Assembly: GCA_046596415.1 (NCBI GenBank)
Contig: JBKJML010000113.1
Coordinates: 1-16,937, forward strand
Direction: 5' to 3'
Length of the DNA stretch: 16,937 nt
DNA from: JBKJML01 sp046596415
GTDB lineage: Bacteria; Actinomycetota; Thermoleophilia; Gaiellales; Gaiellaceae
Numbering within the stretch: position 1 is the stretch's first letter; the number at the start of each line of letters is the position of its first letter. The position numbers were made by a program, and so were the translations under genes. The notes under the pieces are model-generated. The model was not told the DNA's origin and ran no database searches. It saw nothing but the letters and a program-made list of their open reading frames with translations. Positions 6,626-13,658 of the stretch are shown here, piece after piece.

Positions 6626-7198
6626 CTACCGCCCGCCGAGAACGGGCTGGGCGCGCAGGCTGCCGAGCGCGAGCCGCCGGGCCTCGTCGTCGGTGCGCTG
6701 GATCATCAGCACCCCGTCGAGGTGGTCCAGCTCGTGCTGCGCGACGCGCGCCGGGAGATTCTCGAGCTCGAGGCGAATCGGAGCACCTGTCACGTCCTGC
6801 CCTTCGATCGTCACGGCGACGTTCCGCTCGACCGGCACGTGGATGTTCTGGAGCGACAGACAGCCCTCCTTGTCGAGGTCGGTCTCGTCGGAGCGGGCGG
6901 CGATGACCGGGTTGACGATCGCCGTGCCCTCGTCGTCCTCGTCGCGCAGGAAGACAAACAGCCGCTGGAGGACGCCGACCTGGGTGGCGGCGAGGCCAAC
7001 GCCGTGCGCGTCGTGCATCAGCTCCGTCAGGCGCCGCACGAGCCGCGCGAGGTCGTCGTCGAAGCGCTCGACGTCGTTCGCACGCATTCGCAGGACGGGA
7101 TCCGGGTACTGCCGAATCTGCGCCAGCGCCACGCGCCGCCGGGCTTCGACCTGGGGGTCGGGGCGCTCGACGTTCTCGGGCTCGGTCTCGTCTTCCAC
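6626..7198 (-). CDS. def: Peptide deformylase
   Basis: Def removes the N-formyl group from new proteins. All three family motifs are present: GVGLAATQVG at 66-75, EGCLS at 111-115 and QHELDHLDG at 154-162. Metal ligands are C113, H155 and H159, and catalytic glutamate is E156. The reading frame is open much further upstream, into priA, but that part is arginine/serine-rich shadow sequence. The GTG at 7196-7198 lies 22 nt after the priA stop and gives a 190-residue protein. It has about 28 residues before the usual IRQYPDPVLR start region. A later GTG (Val23) would give a more standard length and cannot be excluded. A TATCCT hexamer sits 6 nt before the chosen start. Function is secure; the start is moderately so. 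Confidence 0.92.
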   Translation of the reverse strand: MEDETEPENVERPDPQVEARRRVALAQIRQYPDPVLRMRANDVERFDDDLARLVRRLTELMHDAHGVGLAATQVGVLQRLFVFLRDEDDEGTAIVNPVIAARSDETDLDKEGCLSLQNIHVPVERNVAVTIEGQDVTGAPIRLELENLPARVAQHELDHLDGVLMIQRTDDEARRLALGSLRAQPVLGGR

Positions 7199-7220
7199 GG
7201 CGGCAGGATATCCGCGTGAA

Positions 7221-9149
7221 CTAGAGCGACTGCGGGTCGACGTCGACGACGGCCGTGAGCCCCGCGCGCCGCATCGCCGGCGAGGCCGCCGCGAGGAGCT
7301 GCGCGGCGCGCGTCGCGAGCTCGCGCGGGCGGTCGGTCTTCGCCACGAGCTGAGCCCGGTGGCGGCCGCGGAGACGCAGGAGTGGCGCCGGCCCCAGCAG
7401 GTCGGTGCCCGGCAGGCCGTCCTTGAGCTCGCGGAGGAGCTGCGCCGGGCCTTCGGGGCCGTCGCCCGAGACGACGAGCCGCACGAGATGGCGGAACGGC
7501 GGGTAGCCGAGCTCGCGGCGTCGCTCGATCTCCTCGGCGAGAAAGCCGGCGACATCGTGGCGCGCCGCGTAGGTGAGCGGTTTCGCATCGGGCTGGAAGG
7601 TCTGGACGAGCACCTTGCCGGGCGCGTCACGCCCGCTTCTGCCGGCGAGCTGCGTGACGAGCTGGAAGGTGCGTTCCTCGGCCCGGAAGTCGGGGATCGC
7701 GAGGCCGGTGTCGGCGTCGACCACCGCCGCGAGTGTCACGCCCGGGAAGTGGTGCCCCTTCGCAACCATCTGCGTGCCGACGAGGACGATCCGGTCGGCG
7801 GCCGCGAAGCGGGCGAGCGTTGCGCGCAGGACACCCGGCTTCGAGGCTGTGTCGGCGTCGAGTCGCAGCCGCTCGAGCTCGGGGACGTGCTTCTCGAGCT
7901 CGGCTTCCAGGCGCTGCGTCCCGGCGCCGATGCGCGCGATCTCGGTCGAGCCGCAGGCGGGGCACGACTCGGGCACGGGCTCGGAGTAGCCGCAGTGGTG
8001 ACAGTGGATGCGGCCGTCGCCGTGCAGCGTGAGCGCCACATCGCAGGAGCCGCAGCGCCGCGAGACGCCGCACGCCCGGCAGTGGAGCGCGGGTGCGAGG
8101 CCGCGGCGGTTGAGGAGGAGGATCGCCTTGCCGCCCTCGTGCGCGATCTTCCCGAGCTCGCGCAGGAGCGGCGCCGACAGGGGGTAGCCGGCCTCGCGGC
8201 GGAGATCGACGAGCGTGACATGCGGCATCGGCGCGCCGAGGCGCGTCCCGAGCTCGAGCCGCGGCAGGCGCTCCCAGCTCTCGGGCCGCGGCGTTGCGCT
8301 GCCGTAGACGGCGACCGCCCCTTCGAGCGCCGCGCGCTTGGCGGCGACCGTGCGTGCGTCGTAACGCGGGTCGGATTCCTGCTTGAACGAGGCGTCGTGC
8401 TCCTCGTCGATGCAGATCAAGCCGAGCTTCCGCACGGGAGCGAAAACGGCCGAGCGTGCGCCGACGACGATGCGCGCGTCGCCGGAGAGGATCCGCTCCC
8501 GCTCGTCGCGGCGCTCGGCGTCGCCGAGCGCGGAGTGCACGATCGCCACCTGGTCGCCGAAGCGCTGTCGGAAGCGGCCGACCGTCTGCGGCGTCAGCCC
8601 GATCTCCGGCACGAGCACGATCGCTCCGAGCCCCCGCTCGAGCGCCGCTGCGCAGGCCTGAAGGTAGACCTCCGTCTTGCCGCTGCCCGTGGCGCCTGCG
8701 AGCAGGAAGTGGCCGCCGCTACCGAGCGCGCCGACCAGTGTCGCGACGGCCGCGCGCTGCGGCTCCGTCAGGCTCGCCGGCTCGACCTCGCCGCCGAGCG
8801 ACTCACGCTCCGCCGGTGCCTGGAGCTCGCCGCGCCGCTTGCGCATCACCGGTGCGATCAGCTCGAGCGCGCGGGCGGGGGTCGACCCGTAGTAGTCGGC
8901 CGTCCAGAGCGCGAGATCGACGAGCTCCGGCGGCAGCTCGTAGAGGACGCGCTGGATCGGCGCCACGGTCACTCCGGCGGGCGCCTCGACCCCCACCTCG
9001 GTCACGACGCCGCGCTGAGCGGCACGCCCGAAGCGCACCGCGACGACGGCGCCCTTGCCGACCCCGTCGGGCACCTCGTAGGTGAACGTGCGGGCCAGCG
9101 AGCGGGCGCGCACGAGCGGAAAGACGGATGCGAGCGGCACCCGGCCCAC
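7221..9149 (-). CDS. priA: Primosomal protein N' (PriA replication-restart helicase)
   Basis: PriA recognises stalled forks and starts reloading of the replicative helicase. The 642-residue protein has an N-terminal DNA-binding domain (about 1-105) and a superfamily 2 helicase core. The core has Walker A GATGSGKT at 152-159, DEEH at 248-251, GSATP at 283-287, GTQMVAKGHHFPG at 458-470 and QLAGRSGR at 500-507. Eight cysteines (C357, C360, C366, C369, C383, C386, C396, C399) form the two zinc sites. Many actinobacterial PriA proteins have lost helicase motifs; this one has not. Length is slightly below the E. coli protein. The start is GTG at 9147-9149. The gene is first in the minus-strand operon and diverges from the iron module across 37 bp, with no clear Shine-Dalgarno sequence. 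Confidence 0.95.
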   Translation of the reverse strand: MGRVPLASVFPLVRARSLARTFTYEVPDGVGKGAVVAVRFGRAAQRGVVTEVGVEAPAGVTVAPIQRVLYELPPELVDLALWTADYYGSTPARALELIAPVMRKRRGELQAPAERESLGGEVEPASLTEPQRAAVATLVGALGSGGHFLLAGATGSGKTEVYLQACAAALERGLGAIVLVPEIGLTPQTVGRFRQRFGDQVAIVHSALGDAERRDERERILSGDARIVVGARSAVFAPVRKLGLICIDEEHDASFKQESDPRYDARTVAAKRAALEGAVAVYGSATPRPESWERLPRLELGTRLGAPMPHVTLVDLRREAGYPLSAPLLRELGKIAHEGGKAILLLNRRGLAPALHCRACGVSRRCGSCDVALTLHGDGRIHCHHCGYSEPVPESCPACGSTEIARIGAGTQRLEAELEKHVPELERLRLDADTASKPGVLRATLARFAAADRIVLVGTQMVAKGHHFPGVTLAAVVDADTGLAIPDFRAEERTFQLVTQLAGRSGRDAPGKVLVQTFQPDAKPLTYAARHDVAGFLAEEIERRRELGYPPFRHLVRLVVSGDGPEGPAQLLRELKDGLPGTDLLGPAPLLRLRGRHRAQLVAKTDRPRELATRAAQLLAAASPAMRRAGLTAVVDVDPQSL

Positions 9150-9170
9150 CGTAGCGGGGAGAGTGGTCGT

Positions 9171-9186
9171 GTAAGGTTCGCCTTAC
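9171..9186. promoter_or_regulatory. Candidate DtxR-family operator 1
   Basis: GTAAGGTTCGCCTTAC is a perfect inverted repeat with 6-bp arms and a TTCG spacer. It ends on the base before the ATG of the ATPase gene. Compared with the first 14 bases of the DtxR/IdeR consensus (TTAGGTTAGCCTAA), the inner 14 bases match at 11 positions. The arms recur before the lipoprotein gene. With a DtxR-type regulator at the end of the same operon, the simple reading is iron-dependent repression. The site also lies 21 nt upstream of priA on the other strand. Confidence 0.75.
9172..9177 (+). promoter_or_regulatory. Candidate -10 element for the iron operon
   Basis: TAAGGT fits TANNNT and lies inside operator 1, 9 nt upstream of the ATG at 9187. 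If used, transcription would start at or just before the start codon, giving a leaderless or almost leaderless mRNA. A bound regulator would then cover the -10. No convincing -35 is visible. Confidence 0.3.
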
Positions 9187-10221
9187 ATGGCCTGCGGGAT
9201 GATCTGCGTGCACGGCGTGTCGAAGGCCTACGGCCCGGTCGTAGCCGTCGACGACGCGCGTCTCTGCGTCGAACGCGGCGAGTTCGTGGCGCTGCTCGGC
9301 CCTTCCGGCTGCGGGAAGACGACACTCCTACGCCTGATCGCCGGCTTCGAGGAGCCGCAGTCCGGCACGGTCGAAATCGCAGGTACCCCCGTCGCCGGCG
9401 TGCAGCCCGACGGCTCAACTGCCTGGGTGCCGCCGGAGCGCCGCAAGGTGGGCATGGTCTTCCAGGATTACGCGCTCTTCCCGCACCTGACCGTCGCCGA
9501 GAACGTCGGCTTCGGGCTGCCGCGCGCGGAGCGCAAGCTGCGCGTGCCGATCGTGCTCGCGCTCGTCGACCTCTGCGGGCTCGGCGGCCGCTACCCGCAC
9601 GAGCTATCCGGTGGCCAGCAGCAGCGTGTGGCACTCGCCCGCGCGCTCGCGCCCGGCCCCCAGCTCATCCTGCTCGACGAGCCGTGGTCGAACATCGACC
9701 CACACCTGCGCGCCTCGATGCGTGACGAGCTCGCTCGGATCCTGCGCTCGATCCACGTCACCGTCGTCCTAGTCACGCACGACCGCGAGGAGGCTTTCTC
9801 GCTCGCCGACCGGATCGCGCTGATGCGCGACGGCAAGGTCGTCCAGGAGGGCACCGCGGAGGAGGTCTACCTTGCCCCGGCCAACCGCTGGGCCGCCGAG
9901 TTCGTCGGTGCCGGCAACTTCCTTCCGGGCCGCCTGGCGGACGGTGTCGTCCAGACGACTGTCGGCCAGTTCCCGGCGGCCGACGCGAACGGCGCGAGCG
10001 CGGTCGAGGTGCTGATCCGCCCGGAGCTGCTCGAGCTCGAGCTCGATCCCGCCGGTGACGGCGAGGTGGTGGCGCGCGAGTTCCGCGGCCACGACGTCTT
10101 CTATCGCGTCCTCCTCGACGGCGTCGAGCTCGTCTCGCAGCGGCCCTCGAACGAGGTCGTACCGCTCGGCGCGCGCGTCAACGTACGGCCGCACGTCTCA
10201 AAAGTCGCCGTCTTCTCCTAG
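9187..10221 (+). CDS. fbpC: Ferric iron ABC transporter, ATP-binding protein
   Basis: This is the ATPase of an iron(III) importer. The nucleotide-binding domain covers about 5-240: Walker A GPSGCGKTT at 38-46, Q-loop glutamine Q93 in VFQDYALFPH, signature LSGGQQQR at 140-147, Walker B LILLDEP at 160-166 and switch histidine H198. The remaining ~100 residues form a C-terminal TOBE-like regulatory domain with IRPE at 277-280, as in FbpC/FutC and other CUT1/iron-type ATPases. The length of 344 is typical. Two starts are possible: ATG 9187, which directly abuts operator 1, and ATG 9199 (MICVHGVSKAYG), which looks more like the family N-terminus. Neither has a Shine-Dalgarno sequence. The iron specificity is inferred from the partner lipoprotein, the DtxR gene and the operators. 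Confidence 0.9.
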   Translation: MACGMICVHGVSKAYGPVVAVDDARLCVERGEFVALLGPSGCGKTTLLRLIAGFEEPQSGTVEIAGTPVAGVQPDGSTAWVPPERRKVGMVFQDYALFPHLTVAENVGFGLPRAERKLRVPIVLALVDLCGLGGRYPHELSGGQQQRVALARALAPGPQLILLDEPWSNIDPHLRASMRDELARILRSIHVTVVLVTHDREEAFSLADRIALMRDGKVVQEGTAEEVYLAPANRWAAEFVGAGNFLPGRLADGVVQTTVGQFPAADANGASAVEVLIRPELLELELDPAGDGEVVAREFRGHDVFYRVLLDGVELVSQRPSNEVVPLGARVNVRPHVSKVAVFS

Positions 10222-10225
10222 TTCT

Positions 10226-10241
10226 GTAAGGTCTGCCTCTT
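10226..10241. promoter_or_regulatory. Degenerate DtxR-type half site upstream of operator 2
   Basis: GTAAGGTCTGCCTCTT has a complete left arm and only the first three bases of the right arm. It begins 22 bp before operator 2, about two helical turns, in the 58-bp gap between the ATPase and lipoprotein genes. It also contains a TAAGGT hexamer that could serve as a -10 for the lipoprotein gene. It may be a weaker second binding site; the evidence is modest. Confidence 0.4.
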
Positions 10242-10247
10242 ATTTGG

Positions 10248-10263
10248 GTAAGGCAACCCTTAC
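10248..10263. promoter_or_regulatory. Candidate DtxR-family operator 2
   Basis: GTAAGGCAACCCTTAC is a perfect inverted repeat with the same 6-bp arms and 4-bp spacing as operator 1; only the spacer differs. It stands directly before the Shine-Dalgarno sequence of the lipoprotein gene. A second operator inside the operon suggests an additional iron-controlled promoter. That would raise the amount of binding protein relative to the ATPase. Confidence 0.75.
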
Positions 10264-10270
10264 AAGGAGG
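10264..10270 (+). promoter_or_regulatory. Strong Shine-Dalgarno sequence for the lipoprotein gene
   Basis: AAGGAGG lies 9 nt before the ATG at 10280 and settles that start. It is the clearest ribosome binding site in the window; most other starts have none or are coupled by overlap. The nearby ATG at 10272 is out of frame. Confidence 0.85.
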
Positions 10271-10279
10271 AATGTACGG

Positions 10280-11305
10280 ATGAGAACACTGCTGCTGTTG
10301 GTCGTGCTTGGCGGGCTCGCGTTCGCGCTCGCGGGCTGCGGAGGGGACGACGGAGGCTCGGCGGGTGGCACGCTCGTCGTCTACTCGGGCCGGGAGGAGG
10401 AGCTCGTCAAGCCCCTCTTCGAGCGCTTCGAGCAGGAGACCGGCACGAAGGTCGAAGTCCGCTACGGCGACAGCGCCGAGCTCGCGGCGACGATCGCCGA
10501 GGAGGGCGACAACTCCCCCGCCGACGTCTTCTTCGCGCAGGACCCGGGCTCGCTCGGCGCTGTCGAGAGCCGGCTCGCAAAACTGCCGGACTCGATCCTG
10601 AAGCGCGTCCCCGAGCAGTTCCGCGACTCGAAGGGCCGCTGGGTCGGCACCTCGGGCCGCGCCCGCGTGATCGTCTACAACACCGACGAGCTGACCGCGG
10701 CGCAGGTGCCCGACTCCGTCTTCGAGCTGACCGACCCGAAATGGAAGGGCAAGCTCGGGATCGCGCCGACGAACGCCTCGTTCCAGGCCTTCGTCACCGC
10801 GATGCGGCTCGACGTCGGCGAGGAGCGCACCCGCCAATGGCTCCAAGGGATCAAGGCAAACGACCCCAAGTTCTACGAGAAGAACACGCCGGTGGTCGAG
10901 GCGACTGCAGCCGGCGAGGTGCAGCTCGGGCTCGTGAACCACTACTACCTCTACCTCGTCAAGAAGGAGCTCGGCGCCGACGCGCCGATCGCGAACAAGT
11001 ACCTCCCGGGCGACGATCCCGGCGCGCTCGTCAGCGTCGCCGGCGCGGGCGTGCTGGAGGGGTCGAAGCATGAGAGCGAAGCGCGCAGCTTCGTCGAGTT
11101 CCTGCTCTCCGACAACTCGCAGCGCTTCTATGTCGACGAGGCCGAGGAAGCGGAGATTCCGCTCGTCGCCGGCATCGACCCGAAGCCCGGCGTCCCGTCG
11201 CTCGCCGAGCTCGAGCAGCGCGGCCCCAAGGTCGACCTGTCGTTGTTCGGTGGCGAGCTCGAGCGGACGCTCCAGCTCCTGAACGAGACCGGCTTCACGT
11301 CCTGA
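10280..11305 (+). CDS. fbpA: Ferric iron ABC transporter, substrate-binding lipoprotein
   Basis: This 341-residue protein captures iron(III) outside the membrane for the importer. It starts with a lipoprotein signal peptide (charged MR, hydrophobic core 4-18) ending in the lipobox LAGC at 17-20, so C20 would be lipidated. After a short Gly/Asp linker comes LVVYSGREEELVKPL at 32-46, the usual start of the FbpA/FutA fold. GLVNHYYLY at 217-225 contains the adjacent tyrosines Y222 and Y223, which bind iron in this family. Y35 is a likely further contact. The strong AAGGAGG upstream and operator 2 mark a well-expressed, regulated gene. Its TGA shares one base with the permease ATG (TGATG), so the two are translationally coupled. 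A related anion or metal ligand is possible, but the context favours iron. Confidence 0.93.
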   Translation: MRTLLLLVVLGGLAFALAGCGGDDGGSAGGTLVVYSGREEELVKPLFERFEQETGTKVEVRYGDSAELAATIAEEGDNSPADVFFAQDPGSLGAVESRLAKLPDSILKRVPEQFRDSKGRWVGTSGRARVIVYNTDELTAAQVPDSVFELTDPKWKGKLGIAPTNASFQAFVTAMRLDVGEERTRQWLQGIKANDPKFYEKNTPVVEATAAGEVQLGLVNHYYLYLVKKELGADAPIANKYLPGDDPGALVSVAGAGVLEGSKHESEARSFVEFLLSDNSQRFYVDEAEEAEIPLVAGIDPKPGVPSLAELEQRGPKVDLSLFGGELERTLQLLNETGFTS

Positions 11306-12873
11306 TGCGCGCGCGGTGGACGCGAGGGAGAGCGCCGCTCTCCCTCGCGCTGCCCGCGCTCGTCACGGTCGCGCTCCTCCTGCTCCCACTCGTCTACCTC
11401 GTGCTGCGGGCAGGCTCGAGTGCGCGAGCCTGGCGCGTCCTCTGGCGGCCGACGACGATCGACCTCCTCGTGAGCACGAGCGTGCTCGTCGTCGCGGTGA
11501 CTGTCGCCTCGGCCGCAATCGGGGTCACGCTGGCCTGGCTCGTCACGAGTACCGACCTCCCCGGCCGACGGATCTGGGCGGTCACCGGGGTGCTGCCGCT
11601 CGTCATCCCGAGCTACGTGGCCGCGTTCTGCCTGCTTGGCGCGTTCGGGCCGCGCGGCCTGCTCCAGCAACTGCTCGGGGTCGAGCGGCTGCCGGAGATC
11701 TACGGCTTCTGGGGTGCACTCGCCGCGCTGACGCTCTCGACGTACCCCTATGTGCTCCTGCTTGTCTCAGCCGCGCTCCGGGGGCTCGACCCCGCCATCG
11801 AGGAGGCGGCGCGCGGGCTCGGACACACCCCCTCGCGCGTCTTCCGTACGGTCACGCTCCGCGCGTTGCGGCCTGCGATCGGAGCCGGAGCACTCCTCGT
11901 GGCGCTCTACACGCTCTCCGACTTCGGCGTCGTCTCGCTGATGCGCTACGACGCCCTGACACGCGGCATCTACCTCCAGTACAAGTCGCTCTTCGACCGG
12001 ACGCCGGCTGCCGTGCTCGCGCTCGTTCTCGTCGCGCTGACCGCGCTCGTGCTCTACGTCGAGGGCCGCTCCCGGCTGCGCACGAGTCGCAGCTCACCGG
12101 GGGTCGCGCGGCGGCAACGACCGCACCGGCTCGGGCGCTGGCGCTGGCCCGCACTCGCCTTCTGTGGAGCGACGACGTTCGCGTTCCTCGTCGTGCCGGC
12201 GACGGTGCTCTTCTACTGGCTGGCACGCGGGCTCGATCGCGCGGATCTACCGCTCCACGAGGCATTCAACTCGCTCTCGGCCTCGGGGTTGGCTGCAGCC
12301 GCGGCCGCGCTCGCTGCGATTCCCGTCGCGATCCTCGCGCAGCGCTACCCCGCCCGCTGGACGCGCCTCCTCGAACGGCTCTCGTTCGCGGGCAACGCGC
12401 TGCCGGGGATCGTGATCGGGCTCTCACTCGTCTTCTTCGCCGCGAACTACGCGAGCCCGATCTACCAGACGCTCGGGCTGCTCGTCTTCGCCTACGTGGT
12501 GCGGTTCTTCCCGCAGTCGCTCGCCGGCGTCGAGGCCGCGCTGGCGAATGTCTCGCCGCGGGTCGAGGAGGCCTCGCGCTCGCTCGGCCGCGGGCCTGCG
12601 CGGACGGCGCTCACCGTCACCGTGCCTCTCGTCCGCTCGGGCATCCTGGCGGGCGCCGCGCTCGTCTTCCTCTCGGCCATGAAGGAGCTGCCGGCGACGC
12701 TCCTGCTGCGCCCGATCGGCTTCGAGACGCTCGCGACCGAGATCTGGAAGTTCACCTCCGTCGGTGCGTACTCTCGGGCCGCGGTGCCCGCATTGCTCCT
12801 GATCCTCCTCTCGGCGCCGTTCGTCTACCTGCTCTCCAGCCGGCACCGGCCCGAGGCTGTCGAGCGCGGCTAG
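11305..12873 (+). CDS. fbpB: Ferric iron ABC transporter, fused permease
   Basis: This is the membrane channel of the importer. Its 522 residues form two homologous halves of about six transmembrane segments each (about 12-255 and 282-510), joined by a basic linker rich in Arg and Ser near 254-281. Each half has an EAA loop that contacts the ATPase: EEAARGLGHTPSRVF at 166-180 and EEASRSLGRGPARTA at 421-435. The two-in-one arrangement is normal for FbpB/SfuB proteins, so only one permease gene is needed. The ATG overlaps the lipoprotein stop by one base. The stop at 12873 is followed closely by the regulator gene, indicating one transcript. Confidence 0.93.
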   Translation: MRARWTRGRAPLSLALPALVTVALLLLPLVYLVLRAGSSARAWRVLWRPTTIDLLVSTSVLVVAVTVASAAIGVTLAWLVTSTDLPGRRIWAVTGVLPLVIPSYVAAFCLLGAFGPRGLLQQLLGVERLPEIYGFWGALAALTLSTYPYVLLLVSAALRGLDPAIEEAARGLGHTPSRVFRTVTLRALRPAIGAGALLVALYTLSDFGVVSLMRYDALTRGIYLQYKSLFDRTPAAVLALVLVALTALVLYVEGRSRLRTSRSSPGVARRQRPHRLGRWRWPALAFCGATTFAFLVVPATVLFYWLARGLDRADLPLHEAFNSLSASGLAAAAAALAAIPVAILAQRYPARWTRLLERLSFAGNALPGIVIGLSLVFFAANYASPIYQTLGLLVFAYVVRFFPQSLAGVEAALANVSPRVEEASRSLGRGPARTALTVTVPLVRSGILAGAALVFLSAMKELPATLLLRPIGFETLATEIWKFTSVGAYSRAAVPALLLILLSAPFVYLLSSRHRPEAVERG

Positions 12874-12883
12874 AGTGGCTCGC

Positions 12884-13582
12884 ATGGCCGGTCATTCCGT
12901 CGACGAGTACCTCGAGACGATCTACTTCCTGGCTTTCCCGATCGGCGAGTACAAGCCCGATCCGAACAGCTCGACCGCGATCGCCTCGCGCGTGGCGGAG
13001 ATGCTCGGCGTCTCCCGCGCCTCGGCCGGCGAGATGCTGAAGCGCCTCGAGGCCGAGGGGCTCGTCGAGCGCGGCGAGCAGAAGGAGGCGATCCTGACGC
13101 CGCCCGGCATCGAGCGGGCACAGCGGGTCGTGCGCAGACACCGGCTGATCGAGCGCCTCCTCACCGACTTCATGGGCTACACCGCTGCGGAGGCCCACGT
13201 GCACGCAGACGAGCTTGGCGACACGTTCAGCGACGACATGGTCGACAGGATCGAACGGCAGCTCGGCAACCCAGACCGATGCCCGCACGGCTGGCCGGTG
13301 GATCCCGAGTTCGAGCAGCAGGAGAACCGCGAGCTGACCCCGCTCGCCGACCTGCCGCTCGGCGCCTCGGGCGAGATCGTGCGGCTCGCCGAGCACGACG
13401 GTGCGCTCCTGCACTGGTTCTACGACGAGGGCTTCGTGCCGGGCGCGAGCGTCCAGGTGATCGAGGCCCAGCCGGCCGCCGCGCAGTTCAAGGTGCTGCT
13501 CGCGGGGAGCGACCGCGCGATCAGCGAGAAGGCCGCGGCGGGGCTCTATGTGAAGCGCACCGGCGTGCCGGCCGCCCTCTAG
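12884..13582 (+). CDS. DtxR-family metal-dependent transcriptional regulator
   Basis: The protein has 232 residues from the ATG at 12884; a GTG at 12875 would add three. An N-terminal winged helix-turn-helix (about 30-75, IASRVAEMLGVSRASAGEML) is followed by a dimerisation and metal-binding domain (about 76-145). A C-terminal SH3-like/FeoA domain covers about 152-226. Primary-site ligands corresponding to DtxR H79, E83 and H98 are kept as H86, E90 and H105. At the secondary site, DtxR M10, C102, E105 and H106 correspond to E8, D109, G112 and D113, so it is remodelled. A linker of about 13 residues (FPIGEYKPDPNSS) separates helix 1 from the HTH. The gene is last in the iron operon and probably controls the two upstream operators. 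Metal preference (iron or manganese) cannot be told from sequence alone. Confidence 0.92.
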   Translation: MAGHSVDEYLETIYFLAFPIGEYKPDPNSSTAIASRVAEMLGVSRASAGEMLKRLEAEGLVERGEQKEAILTPPGIERAQRVVRRHRLIERLLTDFMGYTAAEAHVHADELGDTFSDDMVDRIERQLGNPDRCPHGWPVDPEFEQQENRELTPLADLPLGASGEIVRLAEHDGALLHWFYDEGFVPGASVQVIEAQPAAAQFKVLLAGSDRAISEKAAAGLYVKRTGVPAAL

Positions 13583-13638
13583 CTCGCCCTTCGGGACGGG
13601 TTCGCGCAGCGTCCGAACGCGCCATCCGCACGGCTTCG

Positions 13639-13658
13639 TAGACGGTTTGTGTCGTCTA
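13639..13658. repeat. Small inverted repeat in the convergent gap
   Basis: TAGACG and CGTCTA pair around an 8-nt loop and include the metK stop codon. The gap of 73 bp (13583-13655) lies between the converging regulator and metK genes, where a bidirectional terminator is expected. The stem is only 6 bp and there is no T-run, so it is a weak candidate. Nothing else was recognised in the gap. Confidence 0.3.

Noticed and set aside
5708..7219. A 503-codon plus-strand frame opposite rsmB, fmt and def
   Set aside because: Shadow of conserved genes on the minus strand; no start signal and no family resemblance.
7199..7630. Upstream extension of the def frame to a 334-residue protein
   Set aside because: The extra 144 residues overlap priA and are low-complexity Arg/Ser. 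The deformylase needs none of them.
6693..9725. A 1010-codon open frame on the plus strand
   Set aside because: It runs antisense to def and priA and out of frame through the ATPase gene. Its composition (Arg, Ala, Gly-rich) shows no domain. It is a high-GC shadow frame.
11316..13040. A 574-codon frame overlapping the permease and regulator
   Set aside because: It is a different frame of the same strand, rich in Arg and Pro, crossing a gene boundary; the permease frame has clear membrane segments and EAA loops.
13583..13655. Strong intrinsic terminator between the regulator and metK
   Set aside because: Only short stems (CCC-TTC-GGG, GCGT-CCGA-ACGC and TAGACG/CGTCTA) were seen, and none is followed by a T-run. 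Kept only as a weak inverted repeat.
9150..13655. Transposase, integrase or target-site repeats marking recent mobility of the iron module
   Set aside because: No mobile-element gene or flanking direct repeat was found. The operator repeats are promoter-proximal and palindromic, not element ends.
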